Of a stretch of DNA of 64,000 nt, positions 35,332-47,100 are shown piece after piece. The translations under genes and the position numbers were made by a program. The stretch lies in NCBI GenBank assembly GCA_025175895.1, contig CM045988.1:95220960-95284959 (forward strand), given 5' to 3'. How positions within the stretch are numbered: the first letter of the stretch is position 1; each line of letters opens with the position of its first letter. The notes under the pieces were generated by a model. That model saw nothing but the letters and a program-made list of their open reading frames with translations. It had not been told where the DNA came from and made no database searches. Origin of the DNA: Wurfbainia villosa. Taxonomy: Eukaryota; Streptophyta; Magnoliopsida; Zingiberales; Zingiberaceae.

Positions 35332-38300
35332 TGTAAGATATAAAAAATAATAATAATAACCCTTACTAATTGAGAATTAGCTCGTGGAAATTTCAGAAAT
35401 TTTTAAAAAAAAATCCGGATTAAAAAAGAGTGCATACGAGAAAAGCTAAGACCTAAATGGGTGATTGGATTAACCTAGGTTAGCTTTAGGCTAGACTTGG
35501 GTTAGCTCAACTAGATCGGTCGGCTTAAAGGTCCGATTCCCATTTTCCACAATCGCAGTCTCCTCTCCTTCCTCATTTCTCCCGATTCGAGTGGATCTTT
35601 CTCGCCGAGAGCTCTGCCATTTCTCCTCCTTCCCTCAAGCATCACGAGCAGCTTGCTACCACGAACGCGCGTGCACGACCGATTCCTTGCTTCCTCGCTC
35701 GCCCGCCACTGTATTGTCCGACGCCGATTTCGATTTGTAATCTCCTTTGGATCGCTGCAAGCTTGTCTTCGTCGGTCATTCGCTTCTCCAAGCTAGATGG
35801 ACGACATCATCTACCTTCAAGTCGTGACCCCCTTCGGTTGTCATCGCCACCGTGAACTCCACTTGCTGTCGCTGCCGCCCTTGCTCGCCGTCACCTCTAT
35901 CTCAGATCGCTCGATCTCTGATCGCTAGCTCCTTACCACAGGGACAGTTTACTATTTCGATGTCCCTGCCCACACGAGCGATTTGTCACCGCTACCTATT
36001 GCTGAGGGTAAGACCAACAGTTTCGTTATTACCAATCACCACAATTTACAAATCTCCCCATTTGATTTGTGGTAAGAAGCTGTATTATCGTTCTGTTTTG
36101 CTGGATGAACAAATGGGAGATTGGTTGATTGAAGAGGGAAGTTGTACATTAGCTGATTTCCGATAATACTATCATTAATATCATTTTGTTCTTTGGATTG
36201 AGGAGGCTGATGGTAGTGGTTGTTGAAATTGCTATGGAGATCAGAGTGAGCAGGTAAGCTTGGATTGGTGTGGTTGCAGATCATGTGGTGAGTTTGTATA
36301 TTGAATTGATTGGTTGGAATGTAGTTAAGAGGTTTATTGATTTAAATCTGGTGTATGTTGTAGGATTGTTGTTGTGATATTTGTGTTTTATGTAGCTCTT
36401 GGTGGCGATGTTATTGGTTGAATCGCAGTTTCCTTCGGGTGAACAAGCTGGGAGAGATTAAAGCAACATGAGGTAAGTATATATCTAAGTGATATGGTTA
36501 CTTACTGTATTTGTAGTTGATTGTGGATTATTAGTTGTGAATAGAGTAGGTGTTGTGGATTGAGTTATGGATTTGGTTAGCTTGATCTACAGCTAATTAA
36601 CTGTTAATGGCAGGACTTCGATTAATGATGATGCTCGTAGTTATGGATGGCTGATACGAGCTACATAGCAGGTGGGTAATATCTACCCTGGTCAGGTAGT
36701 TTTGATCTGAATCTGGTGCATGAATTTGGATTTATTTAGAATTCTTTTACCTTAACTCCACTCTTATTTTATCATGTACTTGTACTTAGCCTTTACCTTT
36801 GAGATATTGTTGTTAGTTCATCATTCTTTAATCACGGATATGAATTACAAATCCTATTGTGTGTTAGTTGATAGATGTCCAGTTAAGTACATGTGGTTAG
36901 GGTTATCTTGTGACCTCAGATTTGATTACTGTGTTACATCACTAGGGTTAGGTGATGGATCAGATTATGGAGTCGATTGTTGTATCGTACACATATTAGT
37001 TGTGCATCTATGGTGGATCTAGTCGTCTGTGCATAGATAAGTGTGTAGTTGTCAGTATGTGGCTATTGACTGGAGGTCCTAGCGTGATTGTATATCCATT
37101 ATGGATCGTGTATCTGTGTATGGTTATATTGATTGTCGATAGTATATCGCTATGAACTGAAGGTCTTAGCGTGGTTGACTGTCAGTTGTGTATGACTCTA
37201 TGTTTGGTAGAGAGAGTGTCTTGTGGATTAGTAGTCCTTGCATAGTTGACTTTTGGTTGACCATGATTCCCCGTGGGATAGAGAGTATTGCGAGGATACG
37301 TATGTGGAGTTATGCATCATTACATTGCATGCATGCTGTCGACTGGGGTCTCCCTTGTGGTTGAGACAGGTCATCAATCATCTTGCCTCTCCGGCCACTC
37401 GGGGTAGTGGTAGCAGGGTTGAGGGCAGAGCATTGGATGTGCCGCGCTTGGCCACTATAGACGGTGGTAGTTGGAGATGTGCACCTGGCCACTGTGTAGA
37501 GTGGTGTTAGCACTCGCCCACTATAGATGGTGGTTGTGTGACGTGCAGTTGTCCTGTGTGCGGAGCTCGTCTACTCATAGGTAGTGATGGAGCGGCCAGC
37601 AGGGACCCCGTGGAGTAGTTAGCTTTTTATGTTTATATGCTACTCATTCATACTACTCAACTCGGTCACTCGAGAGTAGTGGTAGCTGGAGTCGGGCTAG
37701 TCGTCATGTCGTGCCACTCGGGTCATACTGGGGTCGTGGTTGGATGGGTCCGTAGACATGACCATGCATATACATTGCTGATATATATGTATGCATGTAT
37801 TTGATATATGTTTTACATATGCCTGTGAGATGCTGCATTTGATTGAGCTATGATTGCTGCATATGCTTGTACATCATGATACATGTCATTTGCATATTAT
37901 ATACTGCTGTGTGTTGAGCATGATATATGTGTTGGTCCAGACTGTTGTATGCATTTGATTAGCGTCATGTCATAGTGTGGTATGGACCGGGATGTTATTA
38001 CATGTGATTATATACTGTTCATATGTCTGAGTGTTGGTCAGGTATGAGATTGACTTTGTACGTTATATGGGTTATGTTATTGTATATCTGTTGTAGACCG
38101 TCAGGTACATTGGTACATTACTTCATATTGAGTTGATCAGTTTAGTATATACATTGAGTATGATTATACTGTGGTTACTTGTTATTAGATTTGGATAGGA
38201 TTGTATGTCTATTGGACTCATGTTGTATACATGTAGATATTCACATGTATACTTGTAGATCTCTATATCCTATATGTTGTTCATACACTTTCTATATATC

Positions 38301-38768
38301 ACCCCCTGAGTTTATACTCACCACCCCGGACCCTGGGTTTCTTGTCGGCCAGGTAACAGGTAGAAGATTTCCTTGGACGTTCGGAGCTTCGCTAGCTGAT
38401 CTCATCTCACACCGGACGGATGGATATTTATTCCGTATTGTTGTATTCTTGTGGATTGTCGTTTTGGGGTTTTACCCTGTATTGTTTCCGTATTTACGAT
38501 ATACAAATGTGTTGTATGTATTTGGTCTTTGATATGATTTCTGTTATGATTCTTGTTGTGTCAAAGTCACTCTGGAGTGCACAGTTGGGTCTTTGTATTT
38601 TGTTTACCTGTCAGTATGTTTTCGCTCCATTTAGTATATTCATGTTTGCTTATTATGTTATTGTTGTGGGCCTACGAGCCTTGTATTAACCAGATATGTT
38701 GCCACGTAAAGGGGAGATGTCGTCTGTTTGCTTTTCGGCACGGCATACTCTCGGGGCATGACAGATTG
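35327..38768 (+). mobile_element. Solo long LTR E3 (3432 bp) nested in a satellite
   Basis: The unit 35332-38763 starts TGTAAGATATAAA and ends TCTCGGGGCATGACA. It is flanked by GATCG (35327-35331) and GATTG (38764-38768), a 5-bp duplication with one C-to-T change. The uninterrupted satellite reads GATCGGGATC at this point, which confirms the target site. It has the same end sequences as E1 and E2, is oriented like E1, and has no coding capacity. Confidence 0.85.
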
Positions 38769-39480
38769 GGATCATCATCGTCATCCCTCCGATCGAATCC
38801 TTACCAAACTGCGATAGGATATCGATAAAACCACTATCGGATTTCGATTTCACCATCTGATTTATAGTACTTTCGTTTGTATGTCGTCGGAGCGATAAAT
38901 ACTATAATCTAGCTCTTAAATAGGTCGGGATCATCATCGTCATCCCTCCGATCGAATCCTTACCAAATCGCGATAGGATATCGATAAAACCATGATTGGA
39001 TTTCGATTTCACCATCTGATTTATGATTGCACATTAATTGGGAATATATAGTGCTTTCGTTTGTACGTCGTCGAAGCGATAAATACTATAATCTAGCTCT
39101 TGAATCGATCGGGATCATCATCGTCGTCCCTCCGATCGAATCATTACCAAACCACGATAGGATATCGATAAAACCACGATCGAATTTCGATTTCACCATC
39201 TGATTTATGATTGCACATTAATTGGGAATATATAGTGTTTTCGTTTGTACGTCGTTGGAGCGATAAATATTATAATCTAGCTCTTGAATAGGTCGGGATC
39301 ATTATCGTCGTCTCTCCGATCGAATCCTTACCAAACCACGATAGGATATCGATCAGACTACGATTGAATTTCGATCAAAATCCGATCCCATTTCAATTGT
39401 AATTAGGTCGGATTCCGATCAGACTACGATAGAATATCGATCCGATCATGAGTGGATTTCTATTGGATTTTAGTCGCAAT
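38764..39480. repeat. 184-bp tandem satellite (three full units and a diverged one)
   Basis: ATCATCATCGTC marks unit starts at 38771, 38930, 39114 and 39298. The spacing is 159 bp (a unit with a 25-bp deletion), then 184 and 184 bp. Units contain CCTCCGATCGAATCCTTACC and TCGTTTGTACGTCGT. The last unit decays into CGATCAGACTACGAT-like variants. Confidence 0.88.
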
Positions 39481-40301
39481 TGGGTCGGATTACGGTTGCA
39501 ATCGGATCGGAATTTGATCGCTCGACGCGATGCGGGCACGATGTCGGACGAAATTACTATGCATTTTTTTATTACAATGCTTACTTGTGCACGAACGTAC
39601 ACATATCAATTACCAAGGATATCAATTTCGTGCTTTAATAATCTTTAGAAGTTAGTAATATTAAATCGACTATATACTTGTAAAAAGTGATGCGCTCATC
39701 TCATGTATCTTTCGTCGTCGATCCCACAGTTAGAGGAAGAGCGATAAATTACTATCGATTTTAATTTGGCCATATCGATATCTGATACGATAAAAAAATA
39801 GACATCCTATGAATATAAAAAATGGACTCTTATTCACTTATAAATTTATATTGTCGTTAATAAAAAAAAAAATCAGTCGATAGGCATGTCACAAGCCCAT
39901 CTTCGTCGTTGACAATGTGACATTTCAATTCCCCGTGGATTACGCATTGAGAAATCAAAATACGTCAATATTTTTTATAAAAAGATAAAATGATATAATA
40001 ATTTTATAAAAGAAAACCTGTCATCCCTAAAATATGCAAAGAATTGATAATTGATATTCGTGTCGTGTTTTTTTTAATGTGTACAATATTGATCAAGAAA
40101 AAGTATTCACGTCTCACAAAATGTCTAATCCAAATAGATGTTTATATTCTTCCTGAATATCAATTCGACATCAAAAATTCACATGCTCAAATATATTTTG
40201 GTTCTTTGTCCTCCATATAAAATGAAGGTGTTGTCTCTTCGAGGAAAATAAAGAATTAGGTAAACATTTTTCGCAATGTTTCATCGTCCAGAAAGAAAAT
40301 T
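39481..40301. other. Intergenic DNA, nothing recognised
   Basis: AT-rich sequence with no supported ORF, RNA gene or clear repeat boundary. Confidence 0.5.
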
Positions 40302-42339
40302 CCGCAATTTATCAAGAGCGCACCTTAAATTTGAAATTGCTCAAATACAGTCATATAATTTCATATTTATCAAAGAGCGCATCTCATTTCTTTTATCCTT
40401 CCAGTCAAATGTGAATTTAATACTCAGATATTACATGCATCCGAGCCACAATTGAAGGTGATGGTCTTAACTTTCCCTTCCTCCCTCCTCTGTCTCTTTC
40501 GTTTTTTCAGTACAAAAATCCTCTCGATCCCTTTTCTTCTCGTCACTGTCTTCCCTTTCTTCTTCTCACCCATTTGCCCCTCTTCTTGTCACCGAATCTC
40601 CTCACGCAATGCTGACACCATCTTCTCCAACATGCTGCTGGCGACCTTCCCAATCGAGCATCATCGTCCCTCCATTGCGAGCACCATCGCCAGCGATGCT
40701 TGAAAATATACAGATTAATGTACACCAATGAGTTTCTCAAACTTTCTGACTCATGTAGATATAAATATTTTTTGAATTTTCTTGCAAGATTAGTACCAAC
40801 ATCACTATATCAAGAATTCTAAATTTCAATTCCAACTTAAAATTAATATTGTATTAAAATCAACACGTGATACTGATCTTACAAGATCAACATCACAGCG
40901 ATGCTGATTGTGTAAAACCAAGATCACCGTGGTGTTGAAATTGCAATTCCAGCACCACACTATGGTGTTGGAATTGCACACTATGGTGCTGGTCTTGCAA
41001 ATCCAACACCACGGTGGTGTTGAATTTGTAAATCCAACACCACATAGTGCTGGATTTACAAGATCATAGTGGTGCTAGAAATTTAAATCTCAGCACCACT
41101 ATGCTCATGGTAATATAATTTCAACATCACCTTTTGTCTCGGTCAGCTTAAAATTATACGTGGTGCTGGAAATTTAAATCTCGGAACCACTGTGTTCCTG
41201 GGAATATAATTCCCAACACCACTTTTTTTCTCGTCAAACTTGATATTGTACGTGATGTTGGAAATTTAAATCCCAACACCACTATGTTCATGGTAATATA
41301 ATTCTCAGCACCACTTTTTTTTCGGGCAGCTTGATATTGTACGTGATCCAGAGAATTTAAATCCCAGCACCACGTACAATTTCAAATTGACCGAGACAAA
41401 AAGTGGTGCTGGGAATTATATTCTTAGTAACATAGCGATCTTGAGATTTAAATTCTCAGCACCATGTACAATTTCAAGTCGGATGAGACAAAAGATGGTG
41501 TTGAAAATTATATTTCCAGGAATACAGTGGTCCTGAGATTTAAATTTCCAATACCACGTACAATTTCAAATTTGTCGAGACAAAAAGTAGTACTGAAAAT
41601 TATATTACTAGGAACATAATAGTGCTGGAATTTAAATTTCCAGTACCACGTATAATATCAAGTTGTCTGAAAAAAAGATTGTGTTGGAAATCATATTACC
41701 AGGAACATAGTGGTGCTGGATTTAAATTCTCATAACCACCTACAATATCAAACTGATAATATAATTCTCAACACTATTTTTTTTCGACACACCGTCAAAA
41801 CTGGGAGGTATGAGGATTAGAACTAAGTTTTCTCGACACATTAACAATTCATGTTGTAAGATCTTTCAATCCATGTCAAGATTTCAAAATTTGGACCTAT
41901 CTAGGTCCATCAATGAGTTTCGATCAAAATCCATTGATGGTCATATTCACCTCTTCTTCGATCTAATCTAAGTCCATTGGATTTGGGAAGTTCCCCTATG
42001 TGTATCCGTGTCCAAAATTTTTGATATTTAATGTTTTATTAGGTATATATTCACAGTCATATTTTAGAAATCAGACTGATATAAATCAGAAATTAAGTTG
42101 AAAAAAAATGGTGCTGAAAATTATATTCCTAAAAATACAGTGGTCCTGAGATTTGAATTCCCAATATCATATTTAGATGATTCATAATTGTGATTTGAAT
42201 GCATGTAATATCTGAGCATTAAATTCACATTTGGCTGGAGAGATAAAAAGAGAATGAAATATATTTTTTGGTAAATATAAAATTATGGGATTGTATTTGG
42301 ACAATTTCTAATTTGAAGTGTGTCTTTTAGTAAATTAAA
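40302..42339. mobile_element. Mutator-like (MULE) element with palindromic minisatellite core
   Basis: The left end (CGCAATTTATCAAGAGCGCA to TTACATGCATCCGAG, 40302-40445) is the imperfect inverse of the right end (42180-42339). The same ends occur in the element at 53599-55773, which has a perfect 9-bp duplication. Between 40900 and 41770 short inverted units such as GGTGCTGG/CCAGCACC around AAATTTAAAT repeat every 25-60 bp. No transposase or clean target duplication is visible for this copy. Confidence 0.72.
40895..41770. repeat. Array of GGTGCTGG...CCAGCACC palindromes
   Basis: More than fifteen alternating GTGGTGCTGG- and CCAGCACCAC-like words are spaced by ATTTAAAT, ATTATATT or TTGCAATT. 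Adjacent units are inverted, so the region can fold into many alternative hairpins. Confidence 0.75.
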
Positions 42340-44181
42340 TTTCGCTTCATTACACTCTTAACAATTAAGAGTTTCAATTCCGATTCCAATATTTTATTCT
42401 TAATTTAAAACATTTGGTTTATCTGTTAATTAATTTGCCTATATGAACATGAAATATTCTTTAGGAGTCAAAAAAAAAGATACTAAATTATTACAATAAT
42501 ATAATTGACTAAATTAAATGTACACGGTTGACATCCTCTAATGTACAAAGTACATGAAATATCTTGCTCTCACGGGAGGTCAGATAGCTAGCGACGCGAT
42601 AGATTTATTATAACGAGCAAAGATTAATTTATAGAGGCTACAAAAAATTTTAGGGCCTCTTAGTCCTCCCATTCCATTAAACGTTCGATTGAGTAAAAAA
42701 ATATTTTCCATAATATATCTTTTTTACGATAATTATGAAATTGATTGATAGAACGTTAGAATAACAATTTCACTTTTTATTATCAAGTACATCAACACAA
42801 TTGTTTCGAACTCCTAACTAAGACGATATCAAATTATATTCTAAAACGCATGTCAGTCGAAGTGTTATATACTTGCATATGAGCAGGGACACTGACTACT
42901 ATAGAAATCTCATGGAACCTACGAGGCCAGAGAAACATGAATACCAAGCAACTTTAAGTCATTGGTGTTGTAGGATATAACTGAACCCGGGCGAATCACC
43001 CCTTGTTTTTCGCCCTCGAGAAAAAGGGAGCTAGACATGTGCATATAATAATAATGGTTCCTCGTCAACCAAGTCAGAATCATTTTTCACACCGAATTAA
43101 CAAAGCAATTGAGGCATGATTTGCCAATAGAAATGGACATTTCTACTGAAAAAAAAATTGAAACCGTCAATATAATGACTCTTATCAATTCGTCTCATGA
43201 TTATTATGAAGGAGATAAATCACGAAGAATCTTTTAGATCTTAACACGATTGACAAAACCATAAAAAATCATTTTGAGCCCAAGGAAGATTTTAAATCTC
43301 CCTTCGAAATTCAATTCGTATCTCATCTATAAACTATTACATGACTTTACCAATGTATCATCCCCATAGAGACAACAAAAATAGACTACGATTATACATT
43401 TTAACATGTTATAAATAAAATTAAATTTGAAAAAGATTATATAAAATATTGAACTTATATAATATTATAAATATATATATGTATATGTATATTATATTTT
43501 TATATTCAAATAAAAACATAATTAGACATTAAATGAATTTACAAATAATGTTGTTGTTAAACTATCCAAGAATGCTTAATTACTGGATAAAACTCATCTT
43601 ATATAAACTTTGAAATCAAACGAACAAGAATAACCTTAAGTGTGATATCAATTTCAGAGTCTTGCATTTCATCACCTCTTAGTTATGCAAATGGCAAGTT
43701 GGCAAAAGCATCCACCGTCCGCGAGGGCATGCATGTTGCAGGAGGTTAGTAAAAGGCAAAATCGCATCACCATTTTTGCCTGCTTGTGTTTTTAAAAAAT
43801 ATATATATAAAACCGTCACATTAATAGTCTCCCATCATTGCCCCTACGTATGGAGAGGGATAAATCAAATATCAGATGACTAACACAAAAATACGGAGTC
43901 ATCGATAGTTTTATCGTTACCTCCAAGAATCGACCCTTTGCCCTTTCAAATCTTAATACAATTGCATTAACCATCTGAATTTGCCCTAAGACTCTCCTTG
44001 TGTTTCTAAAGCACCAAAGACTTGGGTTCTATTTCTTAGCTGTGTTTTGGCTGAGGAAAGAACCTGAAAGCATAAATACATCGCTTGCGCTCTGACATAG
44101 CAGAACCTTGTTATAACACCATAACATCAAATGCATATCCGTCTCCAGCCCCATAAAATGTACAGGTGGGCCCTTTCAGAT
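42340..44181. other. Intergenic DNA with reversed SINE-like copies
   Basis: A family C tail (minus) lies at about 43150-43390 with TTGACGGTTTCAATTTTTTT at its end. A related copy (minus) lies at about 43795-43990 with GATAAATC and CCCCTACGTATGGAGAGGG. The block at 42590-42770 resembles the block at 34440-34580. Otherwise nothing coding is seen. The last 140 bp include the probable 3' UTR of the TAF13 gene. Confidence 0.45.
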
Positions 44182-47100
44182 TTACTCAGCATTTGCCAAA
44201 GAATCTTCATTCACATCGAAGGCTTTTCTTGCTAGCTTGAGCTCTTCGTGCATGGCCAACAGTTCAGTGGACCGGTGAAGCTTTGGTGGATCCTGTCGAT
44301 TAAAAAATCAGGAAACTTTGTTACAAATTTCAATGTATGCCAGAGTTGTTAGACATTAGCTTGTAGAAGTGAGCGAAAGAAACAAATTGATATATTCAAC
44401 GGGATGTCGGGATCCAGAAAACTGAACTGATTTGAATTTCCGGTTTAGGTTTTCAATATTTAAAAATGAGAGTTTGAGTTCAATTTTTGGATTTTGGTCA
44501 TAAAAATCCAGAGAAACATGGAAATCCAAAGCCACAATATTAGGGTTTTAATTTACACTTATAAATTCCGGATTTTATTTTGCATTCTGAATAAATCTTG
44601 GTCACGTTTTTCCTGAATCCCAACACATACCCACCACACCTATTGGCATGACATGGACAACAGATCAATTCTTCACAAATGCAAGAATGTCATCTCTTCA
44701 TGTATTGGTTACTAGTCTCAAGGATCAAAGATTCATTGTGATTTATCTCTCTTATTCACTGTGATTTATCTCTCCTATGATAATCCAAAGGCGAACTGAT
44801 AGGGACTGCTAGGTTGATAGATTTCAACCTTTACACAATGAAATAAAGCAAGAAGAAAATAAGCACGATAACTCTAAGGCAGCGAGGTCAGGGACAATAA
44901 CCAAGAAATCTCTACATTGAATGGGCATTCAATTCTGCAAGAGTGAATTTTACTGCCTAAAAAAGGTTTAAGAAGAAATTCCAGCCAAGTCCACAGTTCA
45001 TTTTTGTGCAACTTTTCCCTCTGTTAAACCAACCTTTTGTCAGGTTATAGATTACAGATAAAAAAAAAATCTCTTCATTGATACTCAAATCTTGATATAC
45101 ATTAAGAATAGCAATTCTTCTTTGGCTATTAACTATGATTCAAAACTAAGCAAAAGCCAAAGTTGCAATCAACAATCAGAAAGCAACATGCACCATTAAA
45201 TTCTCAAGGACCAGAGTAAGTAAAAATTACATGATGTGGCAAGTAAGAGCTAAGTAATTTGTCATGACCACTTTGTAAGACTCACAGTAATCGCCAATCT
45301 AAATAATATTTTTTATTAAAAAAAAGGACGATTCGGTATATAAACTTCCCGCCATGCGGAATCCTGAAAAAAGAAACTATTATATGCAATTTTATCCTAC
45401 TTTGTAAGATGTTGTTTTTAGAATTTAAATATGTGATCTATAGATTATAAGCTAATAATTTTATCATTACGCCAAAGCTCTCTTCAAATAATATTTTTTT
45501 ATTAAAAAAGAAAAGAAAAAAAAATAGAGATCCAATATCAGAATCCAACACATCATACCTTCCGAATGAGATACAGAAAGTCTTCAGTCAAGAGCCTTCC
45601 TCTCTTCGAGGCAATATTTTGTGCTTTATGAGCCTGCTTGTTCAGTTAAAATGAAAACCAATTAGTTCGGTTTAGCAACAAAAGGACTAGATATATGCAC
45701 CAAAAAAAATTTTAAAAAAAAATCATCATGTAAAATACGTATTGGATTTAGTTGTTATCCTCATGAATGCATCAAGATATTGGTAGATTACTCTCCCAAT
45801 CCCATTGTATCCATCTATCGGCATTGAGCATATCATCCTAAGATTCAGTTTTTCACTCTGGTCAGACGCTCTTGATCTTATCAACTTCATTCAGTGACTA
45901 GTGATTACCTTGTGCAAATGGCATGCTCTGGATTTTTTGCATTACAACAGACTACAATATGCTAAGTCACAACCAAGCTGACATCAATTATAGATAATCT
46001 CTAGAATGCGCACCAATTTCCATTCGAAATTTGTTTATAATCCAGAATTCGATTTCATGGCACTATATTTATAAAATAATGAAATAAATTCACTTTTATT
46101 CACAAGCGTAAGTTTTCAATTTTGTGTATTTTTTTCTTGCCATTTTCCATATCATAGATATTGCTTTTAGGAAAGGATGATTATCTGAATTTAACCCTTT
46201 AGAAATGAACAGTTTGAGGAAATCAATATGTTATGATAATTCGAATAGAAAAAAAGAATCAATAGTCGCAATCATTTATTGTACCATGTCAAATGGTTAA
46301 CAAGTGCAGCACTGTTACCAGAAAACCAATTATATTGACCAAGAACAGTTGTATTAATCTCTACCACAACACAAACCAGACTCATTGTTCTAGACACAAT
46401 CAAATTAATTCTAAAGTTCATATGATCACGGAACCCTTTGCCTCGGAAAACCTCAACGAGCAACAAACAATAAGTACAGATAAGGATCAGAAGAGAATTT
46501 GTATAATAAAATATTATTCTCGATTTTCAAGCATTAGTATGCCACAAGGTATTCTGATTCTTCATATTTTTCATACCTTTCTGTTTAGAGACTAAAGTTT
46601 ATTGTTTTACATGTTCAAAAAGAACTATCATTTGGCATTACATCATAAGATGTTATAGTTCTAACACTGATGATTAAGTCTCAACTGCATTGCAAAAGAA
46701 ATTCATATACATATAACAAAAATTAAACTTTCCTAGTAGTTGTTTGGCTACCGGAGCCATTAAAAGAAAATAAACCATGGTTACCATATCAGTGATGTAT
46801 TCTTCAACAATGTCCTCTGCCAAAGAAACATTTTCTGCAAGAGGATGAAAAATAAGCAAGCAACCAAACCACATAAATAAACAATGACAATTGAACTTCA
46901 AGAGAAGAAGTATGGAAATATTTATACAAAATTCCTAGTGCAATTGCAAAGAAAATCAATCGATTCAGATCCCAAAAAATGTATGTAGCAAGAAGAAATA
47001 ATAACCGTCTTAACTAAAAAGAGTAGCACCACATTAGACACCTTGAAGAATCCTATAGGCCAACGTGAAAGGTATTTTTCAAACTATTTAGCACAACAAA

